From an uncultured Lachnospiraceae bacterium (GTDB lineage Bacteria > Bacillota > Clostridia > Lachnospirales > Lachnospiraceae), in assembly GCA_910579325.1 (NCBI GenBank), contig CAJTTU010000029.1, positions 1 through 18,293 of the forward strand: DNA of 18,293 nucleotides, written 5' to 3'. The position numbers and the translations under genes are program-made. Under the pieces are notes generated by a model. The model was not told the origin of the DNA. It did not search any database and was given only the letters and a program-made list of their open reading frames with translations. This document shows positions 8,035-13,299 of the stretch, piece by piece; the first letter of the stretch is position 1; each line of letters opens with the position of its first letter.

Positions 8035-8046
8035 GCAAATATTTGC
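8035..8046. promoter_or_regulatory. Perfect 12-bp palindrome GCAAATATTTGC
   Basis: Fully self-complementary 12-mer starting only 4 bases after the inverted repeat at 8013-8031 and about 57 bases before yedF. It could be a second operator half of the same control region. It differs in sequence from its neighbour, so if real it would probably bind another factor. Confidence 0.35.
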
Positions 8047-8102
8047 CCGCAGCGGATTGGAGCCCCGGGCGGAAAATCTCGAAAGAAAGGATGAAAACAA
8101 AG

Positions 8103-8720
8103 ATGATTACAGTAAACGCCATGGGCGACAACTGCCCTATTCCCGTAATAAAAACAAAAAAAGCGATGCAGTCCCTTACAGGCCCGGACACCATCGAAGT
8201 GCTGGTGGACAATGAAATCGCCGTACAGAACGTATCCAAAATGGCTTCCGCCCAGGGCGGCCAGGTAAACGCGGAAAAACTGGGGGAAAAGGAATACAGG
8301 GTGACAATCCGGATGCAGAGCGCGCCGGAAGGTTCTGACGCTGCCGAAAAAAACGCCGAAACGGTCTGTATCCCTTACCAGAAGGGCGACGCCATCGTAG
8401 TGGTTTCCTCGGACCAGATGGGAAGCGGAAATGACGAGCTGGGAAAGGTACTGATCAAAGGGTTTATCTTCGCTGTAACCCAGCTGGATACGCTGCCCCG
8501 GAAGATGCTGTTCTACAACGGCGGCGCCACCTTAACCACCGAAGGCTCCGACTCTCTGGAAGACCTGAAATCCCTGGAGGCCCAGGGCGTGGAAATCCTG
8601 ACCTGCGGCACCTGTCTGGACTATTATCAGTTAAAGGACAAACTGGCCGTAGGCTCCGTCACCAATATGTACAGTATCGTGGAAGCTATGGCTGAGGCCG
8701 GGAAAATTATCCGGCCGTAA
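8103..8720 (+). CDS. yedF: Selenium-metabolism protein YedF (TusA-like plus DsrE-like domains)
   Basis: The 205-aa protein has the two-domain build of selenium-associated YedF. The N-terminal TusA/SirA-type domain (about residues 1-72) has the CPIPV motif with Cys11, the residue that carries sulfur, and perhaps selenium, in TusA relatives. The C-terminal DsrE/DsrF-like domain (about 90-205) has LTCGTCLDYY with Cys168 and Cys171. Family members usually sit beside selD or other selenium genes, as here. The exact reaction is unproven; a carrier or delivery role for reactive selenium or sulfur is the usual proposal. I chose the ATG at 8103 because AAAGG is 12 bases upstream and TusA domains begin about here. 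The ATG at 8091 abuts that site, and the open frame back to 8043 lacks any site. It is followed by selD after 83 bases. Confidence 0.92.
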   Translation: MITVNAMGDNCPIPVIKTKKAMQSLTGPDTIEVLVDNEIAVQNVSKMASAQGGQVNAEKLGEKEYRVTIRMQSAPEGSDAAEKNAETVCIPYQKGDAIVVVSSDQMGSGNDELGKVLIKGFIFAVTQLDTLPRKMLFYNGGATLTTEGSDSLEDLKSLEAQGVEILTCGTCLDYYQLKDKLAVGSVTNMYSIVEAMAEAGKIIRP

Positions 8721-8740
8721 TCATGTTGGAAAAAGAAAAG

Positions 8741-8761
8741 TCAGGAAGCGAAGCTGCCTGA
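8741..8761. other. Hairpin in the yedF-selD spacer
   Basis: TCAGG/CCTGA and AGC/GCT stems around a GAA loop, 20 bases after the yedF stop. On the plus strand no T-run follows, so it should not stop yedF-selD transcription. On the minus strand it is followed by a T-rich run, so it could block antisense transcription. A second small stem (GCGT/ACGC, 8776-8786) lies just before the selD ribosome site. Confidence 0.3.
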
Positions 8762-8803
8762 TCTACCCGGATGACGCGTTAAACGCATCGGAAAGAGGAA
8801 ACC

Positions 8804-9844
8804 ATGAGCAGTGATATCAAATTGACGAAAATGGCAAAAACCGCAGGATGAGCGGCGAAAATCGGTCCTGAGACCCTTGCCCAGGTTCTGGGCAAGCTGC
8901 CCCGCTTTTATGACGAACGACTGCTGGTCGGCATCGAAACCTCCGACGACGCGGCAATCTATCAAATCACTGACGATATCGCCCTGATACAGACCGTCGA
9001 TTTCTTCACCCCCGTAGTGGACGATCCCTACACCTTCGGCCAGATTGCGGCGGCCAACGCTCTGAGCGACGTGTACGCCATGGGCGGCGAGCCGAAGATC
9101 GCCCTGAACATCGTAGGCTTTCCCAACTGTCTCGACCCTTCCGTACTGGGAGAGATCCTTGCCGGCGGCGCGGACAAGGTAAAGGAGGCCGGCGCCGTTT
9201 TAGTGGGCGGCCACTCCATCCAGGATGACGAGCCGAAATACGGTCTCTGTGTGTCTGGTTTTGTTCATCCGGATAAGATTTATAAAAATTTCGGCTGTAA
9301 GCCGGGGGATATGCTGATTCTCACCAAACAGATCGGCAGCGGCATTATCAACACTGCCGTCAAGGCGGAAATGGCCTCCGAAGCCGTGGTAAAAGAGGTC
9401 GTCACGGCAATGACGTCGCTGAACAAAAAAGCAAAAGAAGCGCTGGACGAGTTTCCTGTCCACGCCTGCACCGACGTCACCGGTTTCGGACTTCTGGGAC
9501 ACTGTATCGAAATGGCGGAGGCCAGCCAGGTGACATTCGAGCTGAACGTCAGGGACGTGGCGTATTTTGACGAGGCGGTTTCCTATGCCAGAATGGGGCT
9601 GGTTCCCGCGGGAGCCTACCGAAACCGGGAATATGCGGAAGGAAAAATTGACGACGGCGGCGTAGAAGAATATTTCACCGATTTGCTCTACGATCCGCAG
9701 ACTTCCGGCGGCCTGCTGTTTGCCGTCGAACCCCGGTATGTGAAAATAATTCTGGAATCCCTTGAAAAAAAACAGATGGACACAAAGGTCTCAGTCATCG
9801 GAACAGTAACGGAAAAAGGCGACAGACTGATCCGGCTGCGCTGA
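8804..9844 (+). CDS. selD: Selenophosphate synthetase (selenide, water dikinase), selenocysteine-containing
   Basis: SelD uses ATP, selenide and water to make selenophosphate, the selenium donor for Sec-tRNA synthesis and for other selenium uses. The gene has an in-frame TGA at 8849-8851, read as Sec16 in KMAKTAG-U-AAKIGPETLAQV. This is the position of the catalytic Cys17 of E. coli SelD, and the essential lysine follows as Lys19. Downstream are ETSDDAAIY, TVDFFTPVVDDPYTFGQ, NALSDVYAMGGEP, GGHSIQDDEPKYG, CTDVTGFGLLGH and DPQTSGGLL, all typical. Total length is 346 aa, the family norm. The start ATG at 8804 has AGAGGA just upstream. A caller that treats TGA as stop would begin at 9017 and lose the active site. 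A SECIS-like hairpin follows the TGA at the expected distance. Probably co-transcribed with yedF. Confidence 0.96.
8849..8896 (+). promoter_or_regulatory. Sec codon UGA and bacterial SECIS element of selD
   Basis: UGA at 8849-8851 is followed by a perfect 9-bp stem, CTTGCCCAG (8876-8884) and CTGGGCAAG (8888-8896), with loop GUU (8885-8887). The loop starts 33 bases after the UGA and opens with GU, as in the E. coli fdhF element bound by SelB. Position and loop fit the bacterial SECIS model. It lies inside the coding sequence, as bacterial SECIS elements do. Confidence 0.85.
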
Positions 9845-9872
9845 TATCCGGCAAACGTATTTTGTAAAACCA

Positions 9873-9902
9873 CTTCCATTGTCAGCCGTATTATGATACA
9901 AT
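9873..9902 (+). promoter_or_regulatory. Extended -10 promoter upstream of the VanW-domain gene
   Basis: TGATACAAT at 9894-9902 is a TG-N extended -10 box. Only a poor -35 box (CTTCCA, 18 bases upstream) is present, which extended -10 promoters tolerate. Transcription would start near 9909, about 60 bases before the gene. This suggests the secreted protein is not tied to selD expression. Confidence 0.5.
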
Positions 9903-9913
9903 TCTCCGTGAAA

Positions 9914-9945
9914 AGAGATTCCGCGGCATATGGGATCTCTATTTT
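9914..9945 (+). other. Hairpin before the VanW-domain gene (leader structure or weak terminator)
   Basis: A 9-bp stem, AGAGATTCC with GGGATCTCT (one G-U pair), closes a 9-base loop and is followed by ATTTT. It lies 70 bases after the selD stop and 24 bases before the next ATG. The short T-run suggests at best a partial terminator of the selD transcript. It could instead shape the leader of the next gene. Confidence 0.4.
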
Positions 9946-9968
9946 AAGAATCATCCGGAGGAGGAAGT

Positions 9969-10829
9969 ATGAAACCAAAAATAAGCCTTTTTATTTCCAT
10001 GCTCTTATGCTTCTGCATGCTGTGCGGAAGCGGAATGTCCGCCGTGGCAGCGCCGGCGGCGCTTACGAACCTGACCTTTGACGCTGACTATTATTACAAC
10101 ACGAACGCGGATCTGCAGGTCGCACTGGGCTATGATTACAACAAATTATACCGCCATTATCTCGATTTCGGGCTGGCGGAAGGACGGTCGGGCAGTCCGG
10201 AATTCAACTGCCTGATCTACCGGAATAATTATCCGGATCTCCAGTCCACCTTTGGTAATGATCTTTATACCATTTGCCTTCATTATGAGCAAAACGGAAA
10301 AGCCGAGGGACGAAACGCGGCCATCAGCAACGCGGCCTTTACCGCTCCCGCGGCGGAAACTGCCGTCCCTGCAGCGGATCCTGCGGGCACGCTGATCGGC
10401 GGCTACTCGACCGCCTATGATCCAAACGCCTCCCGCGCGGTCAACGTGTTCCTGGCGGCATCCAGGATCAACGGCGTTGTCATCCAGCCCGGAGAAAGTT
10501 TTTCTTTCAACCAGGCTATTCTGCCGAGAACTGCCGCCAACGGCTATGTAGACGGCTATGTTATCATGGGCAACCGGTTTGTTCCCGGAATAGGCGGAGG
10601 AATCTGCCAGGTTTCCTCCACTCTGTACGCTGCCATGGTAAGCGCCAATCTTCCGGCCACCGAGCGGCATCCTCATTCCCTGCAGGTTGATTATATTCCG
10701 ACAGGACTGGACGCTACGATTTTTGGCAATATACTGGATCTGAGATTTACCAACATTTTCCCGCAGCCTATCCAGCTCCGGGCAGCAGCGGATCAGGGGA
10801 TTCTGACCATACTGATTTATCTGCTGTAA
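9969..10829 (+). CDS. Secreted VanW-domain protein with two short N-terminal repeats
   Basis: A 286-aa exported protein. Residues 1-28 form a signal peptide (Lys-rich start, hydrophobic core, AVA-A cleavage site; no proper lipobox). Residues about 36-115 hold two copies of a short aromatic repeat of the form YY..N.DLQ..G.D...L..HY...G..EGR, a type seen in many Lachnospiraceae surface proteins. After a short Ala/Pro-rich linker, residues about 142-286 are a VanW-like domain: QPGESFSFNQAILPRTAANGY, PGIGGGICQVSSTLY with Cys213, and ERHPHS. VanW proteins are common in Gram-positive envelopes but their activity is not established. The domain alone is not evidence for glycopeptide resistance, and no other van gene is here. 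A strong GGAGGAGG ribosome site precedes the ATG. It ends the plus-strand group, before a terminator. Confidence 0.88.
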   Translation: MKPKISLFISMLLCFCMLCGSGMSAVAAPAALTNLTFDADYYYNTNADLQVALGYDYNKLYRHYLDFGLAEGRSGSPEFNCLIYRNNYPDLQSTFGNDLYTICLHYEQNGKAEGRNAAISNAAFTAPAAETAVPAADPAGTLIGGYSTAYDPNASRAVNVFLAASRINGVVIQPGESFSFNQAILPRTAANGYVDGYVIMGNRFVPGIGGGICQVSSTLYAAMVSANLPATERHPHSLQVDYIPTGLDATIFGNILDLRFTNIFPQPIQLRAAADQGILTILIYLL

Positions 10830-10834
10830 ATAAA

Positions 10835-10871
10835 ATCCGGCAAAATACACCACTGTTGCATTTTACCGGAT
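10835..10871 (+). other. Hairpin just after the VanW-domain gene
   Basis: Arms ATCCGG and CCGGAT extend through a mismatch into AAAAT and ATTTT, with a 13-base loop. It starts 5 bases after the stop codon and precedes the terminator by 8 bases. It may protect the mRNA 3' end. No T-run follows it. Confidence 0.4.
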
Positions 10872-10879
10872 ACGCGACG

Positions 10880-10910
10880 AAAGGGGGATTAAATCCCCCT
10901 TTTTCTTTTC
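10880..10910 (+). terminator. Strong intrinsic terminator after the VanW-domain gene
   Basis: A 10-bp stem, AAAGGGGGAT with ATCCCCCTTT, has a TAA loop and runs into TTCTTTTC. It ends the plus-strand group and forms the right boundary of the selenium/redox module. On the minus strand only TTT follows the stem, so it would be a weaker stop for the converging thiN operon. Confidence 0.88.
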
Positions 10911-10926
10911 TGAACGGATAAGTGTC

Positions 10927-11622
10927 TCAGTCCTTCGACTCCACCACCAGCAAAATCCCCTTGCGGCACCGAATCCTTGCCTGAGAGGCCGCGATCTCGT
11001 TGCTGACCCCTAAGCTGCTGCCAATCGGCAGCTCCGCCTCGTTCAGGCCATATTTAAAACCTTCCAGGGTAATCCCTTTCACGGTTTCCGTAACCGGCAG
11101 CAGAGACACATAGGTTCCGTACTGCTCCTCCCTGGAAATCACCCGCTCTCCTTCCAGCAGAGAAAGCCTGTTATAAGCGTCGTACATATGGCAGGGGATA
11201 CCCTTTCTGTGGGCGTGAAGCAGCACATAAATATTGGCCAGAGAATGATCGATCCGGCTGCCCGTGCCGCCCAGAATATGAATCCGTTCAGCCTGCATCC
11301 GGATCGCCAGATCCATGGCAAGCTCCGTATCCGTGGCGTCCTTCTCCGGATTGTGCCGGATTACCTGCATCCCCGGAAGGGCGGCATACTGCTCTAACAG
11401 CGGCGTCTCCACCGTATCAAAATCGCCCACCAGATGGGTGGGCAGGATACCGGCGTCGTGACAGAGCCTAAGACCGCCGTCCACGGCCAGGATCAGGTCG
11501 TACCGGCGGTTCGTCATAAAATCGGTTACAAAGGACCGGTCCGCCGTTCCTCCGCTGACCAGCAATGCGCTCCGGCCTTCTGACTTCTCTTGATTTTCTT
11601 TTTTTTCTGCCATCATATCCAC
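10927..11622 (-). CDS. thiN: Thiamine pyrophosphokinase
   Basis: Transfers pyrophosphate from ATP to thiamine, giving the cofactor thiamine pyrophosphate. Recognisable motifs are AVDGG (46-50), HLVGDFDT (63-70), EKDATDTELA (93-102) and GGTGSRIDHSLAN (118-130), in the order seen in the ThiN/TPK family, followed by the C-terminal beta-sandwich domain. Length is 231 aa with the GTG start at 11622, which has GAGG 10 bases upstream. The ATG at 11616, overlapping the rpe stop in an ATGA, is an equally plausible start and removes two residues. It is the last gene of the rsmB-to-thiN cluster, where it usually sits in Firmicutes. Confidence 0.95.
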   Translation of the reverse strand: MDMMAEKKENQEKSEGRSALLVSGGTADRSFVTDFMTNRRYDLILAVDGGLRLCHDAGILPTHLVGDFDTVETPLLEQYAALPGMQVIRHNPEKDATDTELAMDLAIRMQAERIHILGGTGSRIDHSLANIYVLLHAHRKGIPCHMYDAYNRLSLLEGERVISREEQYGTYVSLLPVTETVKGITLEGFKYGLNEAELPIGSSLGVSNEIAASQARIRCRKGILLVVESKD

Positions 11623-12281
11623 GGCTCACATCCCTCTAACAACTCTACAAACGCTCTCGTATTCTCCCGAATATCGCCTTTAAATATGGCGGAGCCGGCT
11701 ACCAGAACGGTCGCTCCGGCCCTTACGAGTTCTCCCGCGTTTGCCAGCGTAACGCCGCCGTCCACCTGGATATCGGTGGAAAGTCCCCGCTCATTCAGAC
11801 AGCTTCGCAAAAGCTTAATCTTTTCCGTCACATAAGGGATATATGTCTGTCCGCCAAAGCCGGGATTCACCGACATCAGAAGAATCATATCCACCTCGTT
11901 CAGAATATAATCCAGAGCAGACAAAGAGGTGGCCGGGTTCAGCGCCACGCCCACCTGTACGCCCAGACTGCGGATCTGTCTTACGGCGCGGTCCAGATGG
12001 CGGCAGGCCTCCGCGTGAACCGTGATCAGCTCTGCTCCTGCCTCCACATAATCCCCGGCAAACCGTGCCGGCTCCTCCACCATCATATGAACGTCAAATT
12101 TCAGCTTCGTACAGGAACGCAGCTTGCCGATCACAGGCGTGCCGAAGGAAATGCTGGGCACAAAAGCCCCGTCCATCACATCCAGATGCAGGTAATGAGC
12201 CCCGCCCTCCTCAATCCTTCTGATATCCTCATTTAACCGTGAAAAATCCGCCGCCAATAAAGATGGCGCTAATTTTAACAT
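11613..12281 (-). CDS. rpe: Ribulose-phosphate 3-epimerase
   Basis: Interconverts ribulose 5-phosphate and xylulose 5-phosphate in the pentose phosphate pathway. It is a metal-dependent (beta/alpha)8 barrel. Motifs in order are LAPSLLAADF at the N-terminus, LHLDVMDGAFVP with metal and catalytic residues His32 and Asp34, FDVHMMV with His65, MSVNPGFGGQ (phosphate-binding loop), and IQVDGGV with the second catalytic Asp. It is 222 aa from the ATG at 12281, usual for the family. AGGAG lies 7 bases upstream; an ATG one codon earlier is also possible but leaves only 4 bases. It starts 21 bases after rsgA and overlaps thiN. Confidence 0.97.
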   Translation of the reverse strand: MLKLAPSLLAADFSRLNEDIRRIEEGGAHYLHLDVMDGAFVPSISFGTPVIGKLRSCTKLKFDVHMMVEEPARFAGDYVEAGAELITVHAEACRHLDRAVRQIRSLGVQVGVALNPATSLSALDYILNEVDMILLMSVNPGFGGQTYIPYVTEKIKLLRSCLNERGLSTDIQVDGGVTLANAGELVRAGATVLVAGSAIFKGDIRENTRAFVELLEGCEPWI

Positions 12282-12302
12282 CATACCACTCCTAACCAAA
12301 CA

Positions 12303-13205
12303 TTACCATCTCTTCCGGACATTTTTTAATTCCTCATACAAAAACCGGTACGACTCATACCTTTGTCCGGCGATCTCCCCATCCTCCACCGCCTGCTTGA
12401 CGCGGCAGTCCGGCTCATTGACATGAACACAGCCTGTAAAACGGCACAGACCTTCATATTCCTGAAATTCAGGGTAATGGTCTTTCAGCTCTTCACAGGG
12501 AATCCCACAGATATCCATAGAGCTGAATCCGGGCGTATCCATGACAAAGGTGTGGGGCTTCATATAAAACAGCTCCGAATGCCTGGTCGTATGACGTCCT
12601 CTTTGAATCTTTTCGCTGACCGCCCCGGTTTCCATCCGGGCATCCGGAATCAGCCTGTTCAGCAGAGAGGACTTCCCCACGCCGGAAGGCCCTGCAAGGG
12701 CAGTGGTTTTCCCTTCAAGCAGTTTTTCCAGCCGGTCAAGCCCCCGGTTTTCATAATTGCTGATAAACGCCAGCGGACATCCGGTCTTCCCATAAATTTC
12801 CCGCAGCCGGCTTTCCGTTTCCGCCTCTGCCAGATCCATTTTCCCAAAACAGATCAGGCAGGGAATCTGCTGCATATCCATGGAGATCAGCAGACGGTCC
12901 AGAAGATCCAGATTCGGCCTGGGAGACGCCACGGCGAAGATAATCAGCGCCTGGTCGATATTCGCCGTGGCCGGGCGGATCAGCTGGTTGGTCCGGGGAT
13001 AAATCTCCGTCAGATTTCCCTCTTTCTCCTTTTCGTCCAGCACCTGAATCCGCACCCGGTCTCCCACCAGCGGCTTCATCTTGCGGTTTCTGAAAATCCC
13101 CTTCGCCCGGCATTCATAAACCTGCCCGATGCCGTCGTGAACATAATAAAATCCGCCGATTCCCTTTATAATTTTCCCATTGATCAGAGTTTCATGTTCT
13201 GCCAT
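12303..13205 (-). CDS. rsgA: Ribosome small-subunit GTPase RsgA, with unusual G4 motif
   Basis: Circularly permuted GTPase that binds the 30S subunit late in assembly. The order is an OB-fold (about 1-75), the permuted G domain, then a zinc domain. The G4 motif at residues 121-124 reads GKMD; the family normally has N-K-x-D, so the asparagine that contacts guanine is replaced by glycine (codon GGG at 12843-12845). The others are intact: G1 GPSGVGKSS (172-180), GRHTTRH (203-209), G3 DTPG (223-226). Zinc ligands are Cys254, Cys259, His261 and Cys267. At 300 aa it has normal length. The start at 13205 has only a weak ribosome site, but NGKIIKGIGGFYYV right after it matches usual N-termini. It lies 94 bases after prkC. 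Confidence 0.96.
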   Translation of the reverse strand: MAEHETLINGKIIKGIGGFYYVHDGIGQVYECRAKGIFRNRKMKPLVGDRVRIQVLDEKEKEGNLTEIYPRTNQLIRPATANIDQALIIFAVASPRPNLDLLDRLLISMDMQQIPCLICFGKMDLAEAETESRLREIYGKTGCPLAFISNYENRGLDRLEKLLEGKTTALAGPSGVGKSSLLNRLIPDARMETGAVSEKIQRGRHTTRHSELFYMKPHTFVMDTPGFSSMDICGIPCEELKDHYPEFQEYEGLCRFTGCVHVNEPDCRVKQAVEDGEIAGQRYESYRFLYEELKNVRKRW

Positions 13206-13299
13206 TCATCCGCCAATCACCCTGCTGATATTTGCAGGTTTTCTGTCTGCGACTTCAATTTTCCAACAGTTTTTCTTCGAGTTGCCGCCGGTTTCTTTT

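Larger units (their letters stand above)
7862..8102. other. Divergent intergenic region between the reductase operon and yedF
   Basis: About 240 bases with no gene that I can support. The left two thirds are strikingly A/T-rich compared with the neighbouring genes. It holds the upstream side of the reductase promoter, two palindromic sites (8013-8031 and 8035-8046), a G/C-rich stretch at about 8046-8075, and the yedF ribosome site (AAAGG, 8086-8090). No clear yedF promoter stands out. Two weak candidates are TTGCCA-17-TAAATT at 7932-7960 and TTTACC-17-TAGACT at 7999-8027. Confidence 0.6.

Noticed and set aside
8741..8761. Terminator between yedF and selD
   Set aside because: The T-rich tail is on the minus strand only, so it would not stop plus-strand transcription of the operon.
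9017..9844. selD starting at the ATG at 9017
   Set aside because: There is no ribosome site there, and 71 conserved residues upstream, including Sec16 and Lys19, would be lost.
9969..10829. Vancomycin resistance gene
   Set aside because: The VanW domain alone is widespread in Gram-positive bacteria and does not confer resistance; no vanH, ligase, vanX or regulator genes are present.
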